From Synechococcaceae cyanobacterium (lineage in GTDB: Bacteria; Cyanobacteriota; Cyanobacteriia; PCC-6307; Cyanobiaceae): a stretch of 32,257 nucleotides of DNA. Both the position numbers and the translations under genes were made by a program. The stretch spans positions 1-32,257 of the forward strand of contig CANHMF010000013.1 of NCBI GenBank assembly GCA_947461705.1, read 5' to 3'. Position 1 is the first letter of the stretch, and each line of letters starts with the position of its first letter. Under the pieces are notes generated by a model, which did not search any database, was not told where the DNA came from, and saw only the letters and a list, made by a program, of their open reading frames with translations. This document shows, one piece after another, positions 9,083 to 17,257 of this stretch.

Positions 9083-10110
9083 CGTTGATAGCCCTCGGGA
9101 TTGGCACTTTGCCAGGCCCAGCCATCACGGCACATGTCGGCCAGGCTGCGACGGGTCCACCAGCCGAGCACGGCTGTGGCATGGCGAGGGTCTGCCACGG
9201 TGATGGCGGCATCGCCCGGGCGTCGCGCCATCAGCGCGTAGGGGATCGCCCTGCCGCTGGCCTCGGCAAAGGCTTCAACCAGATCCAGCACGGAATGGCC
9301 CTGGCCGCTGCCCAGGTTCAGTTCCAGCAGCTGATCGCTGCCGTTGAGCAGCACATCCAGGGCTGCCGCGTGGCCCTCGGCCAGATCCATTACATGGATG
9401 TAGTCGCGTACGCCGGTGCCATCGGGGGTGGGCCAGTCGCTGCCAAACACTTGCAATTGCTCTCGACGGCCCACCGCCACTTGGCTGATGAAGGGAAACA
9501 GGTTGTTGGGGATGCCATTGGGGTCTTCCCCGATGCGGCCGCTGGGGTGGGCGCCAACGGGGTTGAAGTACCGCAGGCTGGCCACCCGCCAGCCTGGTTC
9601 GCTTGCCGCGGTGTCCCGCAACATCTGTTCCACGGCGGCTTTGCTGTGGCCGTAGGGGTTGATCGGCTGGATCGGCGCGCTTTCCGCGATGGGCACCATG
9701 TCCGGATAGCCGTAGAGCGTGGCGCTGCTGCTGAACACGATCGTTCGGCAGCCATGGCGCTGCATCGCTTCGAGCAGGCAGCGGCTCCCCGCCACATTCA
9801 CATCCCAATAGCGCAGTGGGTTTGCCACGGATTCACCCACGGCTTTGAGGCCAGCGAAGTGAACCACCCCATCGATGGAATGCAGACCAAAGGCCCGGTC
9901 CAGATCCGCTGGGGAACGGATGTCGCCTTCCAGCACCTGCAGCTTCTGTGCGGCTTCCGCACCCGCCAGCTCCACCACCCGTCGCAGGGATTCCGGCGAG
10001 CTGTTGGCGAAGTTGTCGAGCACCACCAGGCCATGGCCCGCTTCCAGCAGCACCAGGCAGGTGTGACTGCCGATGAAGCCGGCCCCGCCGGTGATCAGGA
10101 GCTGGGCCAT
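9079..10110 (-). CDS. galE: UDP-glucose 4-epimerase
   Basis: This is an NAD-dependent extended SDR enzyme that interconverts UDP-glucose and UDP-galactose in the cytoplasm. The Rossmann motif GGAGFIG is at residues 8-14, DNFANSSPESL follows beta 2 as in GalE, and VVHFAGLKAVGES matches the GalE active-site loop. The catalytic set is visible as SSSATLYG (127-134) and YGHSK with Tyr153 and Lys157. The 343-residue length is standard for GalE. The GalE-specific region LRYFNPVGAHPSGRIGEDP is intact. It is translationally coupled to the downstream ligase-like gene, so its product probably feeds surface-glycan synthesis. It is transcribed divergently from hisS across an 89 bp gap that must hold both promoters. 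Confidence 0.94.
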   Translation of the reverse strand: MAQLLITGGAGFIGSHTCLVLLEAGHGLVVLDNFANSSPESLRRVVELAGAEAAQKLQVLEGDIRSPADLDRAFGLHSIDGVVHFAGLKAVGESVANPLRYWDVNVAGSRCLLEAMQRHGCRTIVFSSSATLYGYPDMVPIAESAPIQPINPYGHSKAAVEQMLRDTAASEPGWRVASLRYFNPVGAHPSGRIGEDPNGIPNNLFPFISQVAVGRREQLQVFGSDWPTPDGTGVRDYIHVMDLAEGHAAALDVLLNGSDQLLELNLGSGQGHSVLDLVEAFAEASGRAIPYALMARRPGDAAITVADPRHATAVLGWWTRRSLADMCRDGWAWQSANPEGYQR

Positions 10111-10199
10111 GCCGGTGATCGCCTGACGGAGGGAAGCAGGCAGGGTAAGGGGATCTGCCCGGGCGATCCCGCAAGATGGCAGCAGCTCGCAGCGTATGT

Positions 10200-11459
10200 G
10201 TGGAGAAACTGCAGAGTCTGCGCGGGATGGTGGATCTGCTGCCTCAGCAGACAGCCCTCTGGCAACGCCTTGAGGCCACGGCCCGGAGCCATTTCGAGCG
10301 CGCCGTGATCCGTGAAATCCGCACGCCGCTGCTGGAGCCCACGGAGCTGTTTGCCCGGGGGATCGGCGAGGCCACCGATGTGGTGGGCAAGGAGATGTAC
10401 ACCTTTCTCGATCGCGGCGAGCGCAGCTGTACGTTGCGGCCGGAGGGCACCGCCTCGGTGGTGCGGGCTGCGATCCAGCACGGTCTGCTGAGCCAGGGCC
10501 CGCAGCGCCTCTGGTACGCCGGTCCGATGTTCCGCTACGAGCGCCCCCAGGCGGGGCGTCAGCGCCAGTTCCACCAGATCGGCGTGGAGTTCCTCGGTTT
10601 TGCCGACGCCCGCAGCGATGTGGAGGCCATCGCGGTGGCCTGGGACCTGCTGGCGGACCTCGGCGTGGGTGGGCTAGCCCTGGAGATCAATTCCCTCGGC
10701 AGTACTGAGGATCGGGCCCGCTACCGCGCTGAGCTGGTGGCCTGGCTGCAGGCTCGCCGCGACCAGCTGGATCCCCATTCCCAGGAGCGCCTGGAGACCA
10801 ATCCGCTGCGCATCCTTGATTCCAAGGACCCGTCCACCCAGGCGTTGCTGGCTGAGGCCCCCACCCTTGCCGATTCCCTGGCGCCGGAGAGTCGTGAGCG
10901 CTTTGGGCGGGTGCAGGAGGGCCTGGCGGCCCTGGCGATTCCCTTCCAGCTCAATCCTCGCCTGGTCCGCGGGCTCGACTACTACAGCCACACCGCGTTT
11001 GAGATCACCTCCAGCCAGCTCGGAGCCCAGGCCACCGTGTGTGGGGGCGGCCGCTACGACGGCTTGGTGGAACAGCTTGGCGGGCCGGCTACGGCGGCGA
11101 TCGGCTGGGCCCTGGGCATGGAGCGCTTGGTGTTGTTGCTCAGCCAGGCGCACGCTGGTGGCCTCGCCGGCCATCCACCGGACATCTTTGTGGTGAACCG
11201 TGGGGCAGCAGCGGAAGGGCTGGCCCTGGAACTCACGTGTGCGTTGCGGAGGCAGGGCCGCGCCGTGGAGCTGGATCTCTCAGGCGCGGCCTTTGCCAAG
11301 CAGTTCAAGCGGGCCGATCGCAGCGGCGCTCGCTGGGCCCTGGTGATTGGGGATGGTGAGGCAGAGCAGGGCGAGGTCGTTGTGAAGGATCTGCGCGCTG
11401 GCGAGGGCCATGGCGAGGAGCGGCTCCCCCTGGCAGCTCTGCGGGAACGCTTCGCCTAA
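10200..11459 (+). CDS. hisS: Histidyl-tRNA synthetase
   Basis: This class II aminoacyl-tRNA synthetase charges tRNA-His with histidine in the cytoplasm. Class II motif 2 is seen as [20 protein letters not shown]. The histidine-specific motifs [14 protein letters not shown] and CGGGRYDGL are intact, and the N-terminus carries [14 protein letters not shown] followed by [17 protein letters not shown]. The C-terminal anticodon-binding domain ends with [10 protein letters not shown]. The length of about 419 residues is typical. GTG 10200 was chosen because homologs begin a few residues before LRGMVDLLP; the in-frame ATG at 10176 would add eight residues and remains possible. It stands alone among polysaccharide genes, a housekeeping gene inside an accessory-looking stretch. 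Confidence 0.95.
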   Translation: MEKLQSLRGMVDLLPQQTALWQRLEATARSHFERAVIREIRTPLLEPTELFARGIGEATDVVGKEMYTFLDRGERSCTLRPEGTASVVRAAIQHGLLSQGPQRLWYAGPMFRYERPQAGRQRQFHQIGVEFLGFADARSDVEAIAVAWDLLADLGVGGLALEINSLGSTEDRARYRAELVAWLQARRDQLDPHSQERLETNPLRILDSKDPSTQALLAEAPTLADSLAPESRERFGRVQEGLAALAIPFQLNPRLVRGLDYYSHTAFEITSSQLGAQATVCGGGRYDGLVEQLGGPATAAIGWALGMERLVLLLSQAHAGGLAGHPPDIFVVNRGAAAEGLALELTCALRRQGRAVELDLSGAAFAKQFKRADRSGARWALVIGDGEAEQGEVVVKDLRAGEGHGEERLPLAALRERFA

Positions 11460-11486
11460 GGTCCTGCCACGAATGCTTGGCATGCT

Positions 11487-12902
11487 GTGAGCTCGTCCGC
11501 CCAGGTCCGCACCATTTGCTGCATCGGTGCTGGCTACGTGGGCGGCCCCACCATGGCGGTGATCGCCGACCGTTGCCCCCAGGTGCGGGTCACCGTTGTC
11601 GATCTCAATGCAGCGCGGATTGCAGCCTGGAACGACTCTGATTTATCTCGGCTGCCCGTGTACGAGCCAGGCCTCGATGCGGTGGTCAGCCGCTGCCGGG
11701 GGCGCAACCTGTTCTTCAGTACGGACGTGGAGGCCTCCATTGCCGAGGCCGACATGGTGTTCCTCTCGGTGAATACCCCCACCAAGACCAAGGGAGTGGG
11801 AGCTGGTCAAGCGAGCGATCTGCGCTGGATTGAGGCCTCGGCCCGCCAGGTGGCGGCCTCAGCCCAGGGCCACACAATTGTGGTGGAGAAGAGCACCCTG
11901 CCGGTCCGCACGGCTGAAACAGTGAAAGCCATCCTTGCGGCGGCTCAGGGAGAGAGTGGGGTCGGTGGCAAGACGTTTTCCGTGTTGTCCAATCCGGAGT
12001 TTCTGGCCGAAGGCACGGCCATCCCTGATCTGGAATCACCGGATCGTGTCTTGATCGGTGGAGAGGAGTCTGCTTCGATCGATGCCTTGGCTGGCCTCTA
12101 TGCCAACTGGGTGGCCCCCGAAAAGATTCTGAGGACCAATCTCTGGAGCAGTGAGCTCTCCAAGCTCACGGCCAATGCTTTCCTCGCCCAGCGGATCTCC
12201 TCAATCAACAGCATTGCGGCGTTCTGTGAGGCCACAGGTGCGGATGTGCAGGAAGTGGCTCGGGCGATTGGAGCCGATTCGCGCATCGGCTCTAAATTTC
12301 TCAAGGCCGGCCCTGGATTTGGTGGTAGCTGTTTCCAGAAGGATATCTTGAATCTGGTCTACCTCTGTGGCCATTACGGCCTCCATGAGGTAGCGGCCTA
12401 TTGGCAGCAGGTGGTGGAGTTGAACACCTGGCAGCAGCATCGCATCGCCCGCTTGGTGGTGAACCGTCTGTTTGGAACAGTCACGGGCAAGCGTTTGGCG
12501 GTGCTGGGTTTTGCTTTTAAAGCGGATACCAACGACACACGGGAGGCCCCGGCCATTCGGATCTGCAGGGATCTGTTGGATGAGGGGGCTCAGCTGGCCA
12601 TTTATGACCCCAAGGTTTCCAGCCAGCAAATGGCTCAGGATCTCGGCTGTCAGGAGCAGGCGCTGGATGCTCCTTCCTGTGTTGAGGGCAGCTGGCACCA
12701 AGCCAGCTCAGCTGAAGCTGCTGCAACGGGGGCGGATGCTGTGCTGATCCTCACGGAATGGGGTGAATTCGCTGTGTTGGATTGGTGCTCCATCGCGGCT
12801 GTGATGCGGCAGCCTGCCTGGGTGTTTGATGCGCGATCTGCGGCGGATGCTGCTGCGGTGCGCGCTGCAGGCCTCGGGTTATGGCGGGTTGGAGAGGGCT
12901 GA
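11487..12902 (+). CDS. ugd: UDP-glucose 6-dehydrogenase, animal/plant-like type
   Basis: This enzyme oxidises UDP-glucose to UDP-glucuronate with two NAD+ in the cytoplasm. The 471 residues show [18 protein letters not shown] (NAD site), [44 protein letters not shown] and the catalytic-cysteine motif [10 protein letters not shown] with Cys282. [13 protein letters not shown] is the C-terminal UDP-binding region. The wording of these motifs matches vertebrate UGDH (for example [13 protein letters not shown] and [20 protein letters not shown]), which I recall from memory, more closely than the compact E. coli Ugd type. The GTG at 11487 is the start that fits; no ATG is in a suitable place. It is followed 2 bp later by uxs, forming an obvious operon. 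Third codon positions look more AT-tolerant than in neighbouring housekeeping genes. Confidence 0.95.
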   Translation: MSSSAQVRTICCIGAGYVGGPTMAVIADRCPQVRVTVVDLNAARIAAWNDSDLSRLPVYEPGLDAVVSRCRGRNLFFSTDVEASIAEADMVFLSVNTPTKTKGVGAGQASDLRWIEASARQVAASAQGHTIVVEKSTLPVRTAETVKAILAAAQGESGVGGKTFSVLSNPEFLAEGTAIPDLESPDRVLIGGEESASIDALAGLYANWVAPEKILRTNLWSSELSKLTANAFLAQRISSINSIAAFCEATGADVQEVARAIGADSRIGSKFLKAGPGFGGSCFQKDILNLVYLCGHYGLHEVAAYWQQVVELNTWQQHRIARLVVNRLFGTVTGKRLAVLGFAFKADTNDTREAPAIRICRDLLDEGAQLAIYDPKVSSQQMAQDLGCQEQALDAPSCVEGSWHQASSAEAAATGADAVLILTEWGEFAVLDWCSIAAVMRQPAWVFDARSAADAAAVRAAGLGLWRVGEG

Positions 12903-12904
12903 GC

Positions 12905-13852
12905 ATGCCGTTGGAACCGCAGCGCCATCTGGTCACCGGCGGTGCCGGGTTTGTGGGATCCCACCTTGTGGATCGGCTGATGGAGGCCGGCGAGGAGGTG
13001 ATCTGCCTCGACAACTACTTCACGGGTCGCAAGGTGAATATTGCGCGCTGGATGGGGCATCCCCGCTTCGAGTTGATTCGCCACGACGTGACGGATCCAA
13101 TTCGCTTGGAAGTGGATCGCATCTGGCACCTGGCATGTCCAGCCTCGCCAGTGCATTACCAGCACAATCCCATCAAGACGGCAAAGACCAGTTTTCTGGG
13201 TACTTACAACATGCTGGGGCTGGCTCGTCGCGTTGGTGCACGCTTGCTGCTGGCCAGCACCAGTGAAGTCTATGGCGATCCGGAGGTTCACCCCCAGCCT
13301 GAAAGCTATCGGGGCAATGTGAATACCCATGGAATTCGCGCGTGTTATGACGAAGGCAAGCGGGTGGCTGAAACCCTCTGTTTTGATTACCAGCGCATGC
13401 ATGGCGTGGAAATTCGGATTGCTCGCATCTTTAATACCTATGGACCCCGCATGCTGCCGGACGACGGCCGCGTTGTGAGTAACTTTATCGTTCAGGCCCT
13501 GCAGGGAGAATCCCTCACTGTCTACGGCGATGGGTCTCAGACGCGTTCCTTTTGCTATGTAGACGATCTTGTGGAGGGCTTGATTCGCCTCATGAATGGC
13601 GAGCATCCGGGTCCGATCAATCTTGGTAATCCTGGAGAATTCACCATCCTTCAGCTTGCAGAAAAAGTTCGAGACCGCATCAATCCGCAGCTTGCTATCA
13701 CGTTCCGGCCGTTGCCCGCGGATGACCCTCTTCAGCGTCAGCCGGTGATTGCCTTGGCCGAGCAGGAGTTGGCCTGGCATCCAACGGTTGCCCTCGATCA
13801 GGGGCTTGAGCCCACGATTGCCGATTTCCATGCTCGCTTAAAGAACCCCTAG
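12905..13852 (+). CDS. uxs: UDP-glucuronate decarboxylase (UDP-xylose synthase)
   Basis: This extended SDR enzyme converts UDP-glucuronate to UDP-xylose, releasing CO2 with tightly bound NAD, in the cytoplasm. It starts with [16 protein letters not shown]. It then shows the UXS-diagnostic stretches [34 protein letters not shown] and [20 protein letters not shown], and the catalytic ACYDEGKR with Tyr148 and Lys152. [20 protein letters not shown] is also typical. The length of 315 residues fits the single-domain UXS family. I chose ATG 12905, directly after the ugd stop; the longer track start would overlap ugd. It uses the product of ugd, so the two genes form a two-step pathway. The downstream epimerase uses the same substrate, making UDP-GlcA a branch point. 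Confidence 0.94.
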   Translation: MPLEPQRHLVTGGAGFVGSHLVDRLMEAGEEVICLDNYFTGRKVNIARWMGHPRFELIRHDVTDPIRLEVDRIWHLACPASPVHYQHNPIKTAKTSFLGTYNMLGLARRVGARLLLASTSEVYGDPEVHPQPESYRGNVNTHGIRACYDEGKRVAETLCFDYQRMHGVEIRIARIFNTYGPRMLPDDGRVVSNFIVQALQGESLTVYGDGSQTRSFCYVDDLVEGLIRLMNGEHPGPINLGNPGEFTILQLAEKVRDRINPQLAITFRPLPADDPLQRQPVIALAEQELAWHPTVALDQGLEPTIADFHARLKNP

Positions 13853-13896
13853 CCCTGTGAAGCTCCCCCCGTTGGATGGCTTGTACTGAAGCACCG

Positions 13897-14940
13897 ATGA
13901 GTGTGGCGATTCAATTCCCTGTACTGGTGACCGGTGCCGCCGGTTTTATCGGCGCTGAAGTGGCCCGTGTGCTGCTGGAGCGTGGGGAGGTTGTGGTTGG
14001 CCTCGACAACCTCAATGACTATTACGACCCTGCCCTCAAGCGGGCCAGGCTGGCTCGCTTGGAGGCTTTTGCTGAGCATCGGCCTGGTAGTTTTCGGTTT
14101 GCTCGTCTGGATCTTGCTCACGGCGAGGCCATCGCCGAGCTGTTTGCCGCTGAGCGCCCTCGGGCTGTGGTGCATCTGGCTGCCCAGGCGGGTGTGCGTT
14201 ATTCCTTGGAGAATCCCGCTGCTTATATCCAAAGCAATTTGGTGGGCTTTGGTCACATCCTGGAGGGCTGCCGGCACCAGGAAGTTGAGCACCTGGTGTA
14301 TGCCTCCAGCAGTTCGGTGTATGGCGGCAATCGCCAGATGCCCTTCTCTGAGCAGCATCCGGTGAATCATCCGGTGAGCCTCTATGCGGCCACCAAGAAG
14401 GCGAATGAGCTGATGGCCCACACCTACAGCCATCTCTATGGGTTGCCAGCCACCGGGCTTCGCTTCTTCACGGTGTACGGCCCCTGGGGCCGCCCCGATA
14501 TGGCGCCGATGTTGTTTGCCAAGGCCATCTTGGCTGGCGAGCCGATCAAGGTGTTCAACCACGGCCGCATGCAGCGTGATTTCACTTATATCGACGACAT
14601 CGTGCAAGGGGTGATCCGCTGCCTTGATCGACCGGCCACGGCAGATCCTGTGTTTGATCCGCTGCATCCCAACCCGGCCACGGCAGCTGTGCCCCATCGG
14701 GTGTTCAACATTGGCAATGCCCAGCCAACCGAGCTATTGCGCTTCATTGAGGTGCTGGAGAACGCCCTGGGGGTGCAGGCCATCAAGGAGTTCCAGCCGA
14801 TGCAGCCCGGTGATGTGCCAGCCACAGCGGCATACACGGCTGCACTGGAGGCCTGGGTGGGCTTTCGTCCCGCCACACCGATTGAGCAGGGTGTGGAGGC
14901 CTTTGCCCGCTGGTATCGCCGTTTCTACGAACAGGTTTAG
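13897..14940 (+). CDS. UDP-glucuronate 4-epimerase (CapI/GAE type)
   Basis: This extended SDR epimerase probably interconverts UDP-glucuronate and UDP-galacturonate. Motifs are VLVTGAAGFIGAEVARVLL at the N-terminus, GLDNLNDYYDPALKRARL (the strong CapI/GAE signature after beta 2), VVHLAAQAGVRYSLENP, ASSSSVYGGN and YAATKKANE with Tyr163 and Lys167. RFFTVYGPWGRPDMA is likewise diagnostic of uronate epimerases. The family has about 335-350 residues and this one has 347. ATG 13897 puts the Rossmann fold right at the N-terminus; ATG 13876 in the same frame is the alternative. It lies just downstream of ugd and uxs on the same strand and shares their substrate. It ends 3 bp before a hairpin that terminates the opposing psb operon. 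Confidence 0.92.
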   Translation: MSVAIQFPVLVTGAAGFIGAEVARVLLERGEVVVGLDNLNDYYDPALKRARLARLEAFAEHRPGSFRFARLDLAHGEAIAELFAAERPRAVVHLAAQAGVRYSLENPAAYIQSNLVGFGHILEGCRHQEVEHLVYASSSSVYGGNRQMPFSEQHPVNHPVSLYAATKKANELMAHTYSHLYGLPATGLRFFTVYGPWGRPDMAPMLFAKAILAGEPIKVFNHGRMQRDFTYIDDIVQGVIRCLDRPATADPVFDPLHPNPATAAVPHRVFNIGNAQPTELLRFIEVLENALGVQAIKEFQPMQPGDVPATAAYTAALEAWVGFRPATPIEQGVEAFARWYRRFYEQV

Positions 14941-14946
14941 GGCATG

Positions 14947-14970
14947 AAAAAGCGGGCTGTGGAGCCCGCT
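14947..14970 (-). terminator. Rho-independent terminator of the psbEFLJ operon
   Basis: Read on the minus strand this is an 8-bp perfect stem, AGCGGGCT paired with AGCCCGCT around a 4-base loop, followed at once by a run of T. It lies about 55 bp after the psbJ stop, as expected for an intrinsic terminator. On the plus strand the hairpin is not followed by T, so it should act mainly on psb transcription. Confidence 0.85.
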
Positions 14971-14976
14971 GGTCGG

Positions 14977-14993
14977 GGAAACATTGCGTTTCC
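14977..14993. other. Small inverted repeat before the psb terminator
   Basis: GGAAAC and GTTTCC form a 6-bp stem with a 5-base loop, extendable by G-T pairs. On the minus strand it lies between psbJ and the intrinsic terminator, so the psb transcript 3' end may carry two stacked hairpins that protect it from exonucleases. The structure is read from the sequence; the function is inference. Confidence 0.4.
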
Positions 14994-15025
14994 TTAGAAT
15001 GAGTGAAGCAGAGGTTGTGCTGACT

Positions 15026-15226
15026 TCAGGCGGAACCCACGCCGGTGTAGGCGCCGTAGAAGAACAGGCCCACAACAAAGATCACCGCCATGCCGCCGGC
15101 TGTGGCCACCAGCCACAAGGGCAGCACACCTTCGGTCCAGCGGGACCGCCAGGCCACTGCAGGACGGCCATCGGGAAGGCGATCGGGGATCCGGCCGTCA
15201 GGCAGATTTGATTTTTTGCCGCTCAT
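15026..15226 (-). CDS. psbJ: Photosystem II reaction centre protein J
   Basis: PsbJ is a single-pass thylakoid membrane protein of PSII near cytochrome b559, needed for PSII assembly and electron flow on the acceptor side. The 66-residue sequence has a hydrophilic N-terminal part ([19 protein letters not shown]), then the transmembrane helix [25 protein letters not shown] and the conserved end TGVGSA. The N-terminal extension compared with the roughly 40-residue plant PsbJ is normal for picocyanobacteria. It is the last gene of psbEFLJ, 15 bp after psbL, and is followed by the intrinsic terminator. Confidence 0.97.
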   Translation of the reverse strand: MSGKKSNLPDGRIPDRLPDGRPAVAWRSRWTEGVLPLWLVATAGGMAVIFVVGLFFYGAYTGVGSA

Positions 15227-15241
15227 CGCAGGTGCTCCCGG

Positions 15242-15361
15242 TCAGTTAAAGAAGTAGCTGGAGAACAGGATGCCGGTGACGAACACAAACAGCAGGCCCA
15301 AATAGAGGCTGGTGCGGTTCAGCTCAACCGGCAGGTTGTTGGGGTTGGGGTTGCGTTGCAT
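15242..15361 (-). CDS. psbL: Photosystem II reaction centre protein L
   Basis: PsbL is a 39-residue single-pass PSII subunit at the monomer interface, involved in dimer stability and quinone-side electron transfer. The sequence [20 protein letters not shown] followed by a hydrophobic helix ending in [10 protein letters not shown] is near-identical to PsbL everywhere. The track gives a longer ORF starting inside psbF. The true start is the ATG at 15361, which gives the exact family length and an 11 bp gap after psbF. Confidence 0.97.
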   Translation of the reverse strand: MQRNPNPNNLPVELNRTSLYLGLLFVFVTGILFSSYFFN

Positions 15362-15372
15362 GGCTGCAGACC

Positions 15373-15510
15373 TCAGCGACGAATGAACTGCATCGCAGCC
15401 AGGGCACCCAGGAAAAACACCGTGGGAATGCCGAGGGCGTGCAAGGACAGCCACCGGACCGTGAAGATCGGGTAGTTGCGGGGGGTGGTGGAGGCGGGGG
15501 ACTGAGTCAT
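15373..15510 (-). CDS. psbF: Cytochrome b559 beta subunit
   Basis: This gene is too short for the ORF track. The reverse strand reads a 45-residue protein starting [20 protein letters not shown] and ending [10 protein letters not shown], which is PsbF. His24, in [11 protein letters not shown], is the heme axial ligand and pairs with His24 of PsbE across the b559 heme in the thylakoid membrane. The start is 3 bp after the psbE stop and the stop is 11 bp before psbL, the standard psbEFLJ arrangement. Confidence 0.97.
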   Translation of the reverse strand: MTQSPASTTPRNYPIFTVRWLSLHALGIPTVFFLGALAAMQFIRR

Positions 15511-15513
15511 GGC

Positions 15514-15762
15514 TTATTTCAGGCGCTGGTCGAGCGAGCTCTTGGCGTCGTAGCGCTGGCTCACGACAGGGGCCTTGGAATCCTGGGCCTGGAAGTAGGC
15601 GTCAGGACGGGGGGTGCCAAAGGCGTCGTACGCCAGGCCCGTGGACACGAACAGGAAGCCCGCCAGGAAGATCGCCGGCAGGGTCACGGCATGGATCACC
15701 CAGTAACGGATGCTCGTGATGATTTCGAAGAACGGACGTTCCCCAGTAGAGCCGGCAGCCAT
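15514..15762 (-). CDS. psbE: Cytochrome b559 alpha subunit
   Basis: PsbE is the 82-residue alpha subunit of cytochrome b559, an essential PSII core component that protects against photodamage and is required for assembly. The N-terminus [20 protein letters not shown], heme ligand His24 in [20 protein letters not shown], and the lumenal tail [14 protein letters not shown] with [17 protein letters not shown] are all conserved. It is the first gene of the psbEFLJ operon and follows ycf48 after an 89 bp gap that could hold a separate promoter. Confidence 0.97.
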   Translation of the reverse strand: MAAGSTGERPFFEIITSIRYWVIHAVTLPAIFLAGFLFVSTGLAYDAFGTPRPDAYFQAQDSKAPVVSQRYDAKSSLDQRLK

Positions 15763-15803
15763 AGCAGCGAGCGTTCAGCTGATAGATCCTAAGGGCGCGC
15801 TGG

Positions 15804-15822
15804 TGGCCGCCGGGAGCGGCCA
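15804..15822. other. Inverted repeat between ycf48 and psbE
   Basis: TGGCCGC and GCGGCCA form a 7-bp GC-rich stem with a 5-base loop in the 89 bp gap between ycf48 and psbE. Read on the minus strand it is not followed by a T run, so it is not a typical intrinsic terminator. It could weaken read-through from rubA-ycf48 or shape the psbE leader. The role is inference. Confidence 0.35.
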
Positions 15823-15851
15823 GTCAGCTTGGTTACAGAGGGAAAGGTGGC

Positions 15852-16847
15852 TCAGCCCACCCAGCGCAGCAGTGAGCCCCGCTCCCCGAGGGCAAAGCCC
15901 TTGCCATCGGCCAGGAAGGCGATGCGGGTGAAGTTGGTGGGTTGCTGGGCGCCCACGGGGTCCTTCTGCCAGCTCTTGCCGCCATCGGCGCTGGTGAGCA
16001 GGGTGCCGCTGCCGCCACCGGTCCAGATCCTGCCGCTGGGATCCCAGGCCATATCCAGGTAGCCGTAGCCATTGGTGATGGGGATCACCGGCTTGCTCCA
16101 GTCCTCGGGGTTGCTGGCATCCGGGTTGAAGCGCAGCTGGGCGCCACGGGTGAGCATCCACAGGCTGTTATCGGGCTGGAAGCCCATGGACTGCACCCGC
16201 TGGCTGCTCACCCGCTGGTGAGGTGTCCACACGGCGTCGCCGGGGGCCCAGGTGGCAAAGAAGTTGCCCAGGCTGCTCACACTCACGTATTGGCCATCGG
16301 GGCCGCGGCGCAGATCGCGCACGGCGCCGGCCGCATCGCTCACATCGGCCTGCCAGGAGTTGCCGCCATCCGCGGTGCGGTAGATGGCCCCCACGTTGGT
16401 GGCCAGCTCGGCGCCGTTGCGCCCGAGGGCGGTGATCAAGTAGGGCTCACCCGGCAGCTTGGTGTCGAGGAAGAGACGGCTCCAGTTTTGGCCGCCATCG
16501 GTGCTGTGCAGCAGCAGGCCCGGCTGTCCGGCGATCCAGCCCTCGTCGCCGTTGAAGTCCACGCTGATCAGGCGGAAGTTTTCTTCCAGCGGTAGCTCCA
16601 GCGCCCGCTCCTGCCAGGAGGCTCCGCCATCGTTGGTTTCCAGGATCAGGCGGTTGCTGCCCACCAGGAAGCCGTGCTCACTGTCGGTGAAGGCCAGGTC
16701 CAGGGGGTTGGATTTGGTGTGGATGTCCACCGGCTGCCAGGGGCTGCTGGCGGCAGTGGGCAGGCCCGTCGTGACGCAGCCGCCCAGGCCGAAGGCCAGG
16801 ACCACGGTGAGCACGAGCGCGCTCAGGGAGGAGGCGAGGCGTTTCAT
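15852..16847 (-). CDS. ycf48: Ycf48-like photosystem II assembly lipoprotein
   Basis: This is the Ycf48/HCF136 assembly factor, which binds newly made D1 and helps form the PSII reaction centre on the lumenal side. The N-terminal signal sequence ends in a lipobox, LGGC, with Cys24 as the predicted lipidated residue. The mature part is a seven-bladed propeller built from BNR/Asp-box-like repeats such as ETNDGGASWQ, HSTDGGQNWS, RTADGGNSWQ and TSADGGKSWQ. The 331-residue length is normal. It lies between rubA (2 bp upstream) and psbEFLJ, the conserved cyanobacterial order. That order joins two assembly factors with their target subunits. Confidence 0.95.
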   Translation of the reverse strand: MKRLASSLSALVLTVVLAFGLGGCVTTGLPTAASSPWQPVDIHTKSNPLDLAFTDSEHGFLVGSNRLILETNDGGASWQERALELPLEENFRLISVDFNGDEGWIAGQPGLLLHSTDGGQNWSRLFLDTKLPGEPYLITALGRNGAELATNVGAIYRTADGGNSWQADVSDAAGAVRDLRRGPDGQYVSVSSLGNFFATWAPGDAVWTPHQRVSSQRVQSMGFQPDNSLWMLTRGAQLRFNPDASNPEDWSKPVIPITNGYGYLDMAWDPSGRIWTGGGSGTLLTSADGGKSWQKDPVGAQQPTNFTRIAFLADGKGFALGERGSLLRWVG

Positions 16848-16849
16848 GC

Positions 16850-17257
16850 TCAGCGCAGGGAATAAAGAGAGAGGAAGAAGGCGAAGGCCAGGGCGAAGCC
16901 GCCGAAGATCAGCACGTTTTTCTGGCCGGGAGTGAGCGTGTTCACCCCGAGCCCGTAGCCCAGATTCTCCTCGAAGCCGCTCGGCTTGTTACGGGGGCCG
17001 ATGTCCTTGAAGGCACCCACCTTGCTGCGGCATACGGGGCAGCGGAAGCTGGCGGGATCCAGGCCGCTGAAGGGCGTGCCCGGGGCGATCGCCAGCTTTT
17101 TCACCCCTTCATCGGGGTCGTACACAAAGCCGCAGCTGCGGCACTCGAATCGGTGGGTATCGGGATCGTCGACGGGCTTACCGTCCGCAGCGGGCGCCTC
17201 GCTGGCGGCCTCCGGCTCGGTTGGGGGCGCCTCGTGCTGCTGGTGCTCCTCGCTCAC
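16850..17257 (-). CDS. rubA: Membrane-anchored rubredoxin (RubA)
   Basis: This 135-residue rubredoxin is needed for photosystem assembly in oxygenic phototrophs. An acidic, Ala/Glu/Pro-rich N-terminal stretch precedes the iron site, formed by CRSC (Cys39 and Cys42) and CPVC (Cys73 and Cys76) with the canonical FVYDPDEG between them. The C-terminus has one membrane helix, NVLIFGGFALAFAFFLSLYS, typical of the thylakoid-anchored RubA type and absent from soluble rubredoxins. It ends 2 bp before ycf48 and leads the rubA-ycf48-psbEFLJ cluster. It is divergent from ndhC across a 235 bp gap. Confidence 0.95.
   Translation of the reverse strand: MSEEHQQHEAPPTEPEAASEAPAADGKPVDDPDTHRFECRSCGFVYDPDEGVKKLAIAPGTPFSGLDPASFRCPVCRSKVGAFKDIGPRNKPSGFEENLGYGLGVNTLTPGQKNVLIFGGFALAFAFFLSLYSLR

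Noticed and set aside
9001-10308. 435-residue plus-strand ORF opposite galE
   Set aside because: The translation has no recognisable motif, while the opposite strand encodes an intact GalE with all catalytic residues.
14944-14997. Mini-ORF of 17 codons (MKKRAVEPAGRGNIAFP) just after the uronate epimerase
   Set aside because: It coincides with the minus-strand terminator hairpin and the small inverted repeat, so a chance reading frame is the simplest explanation.
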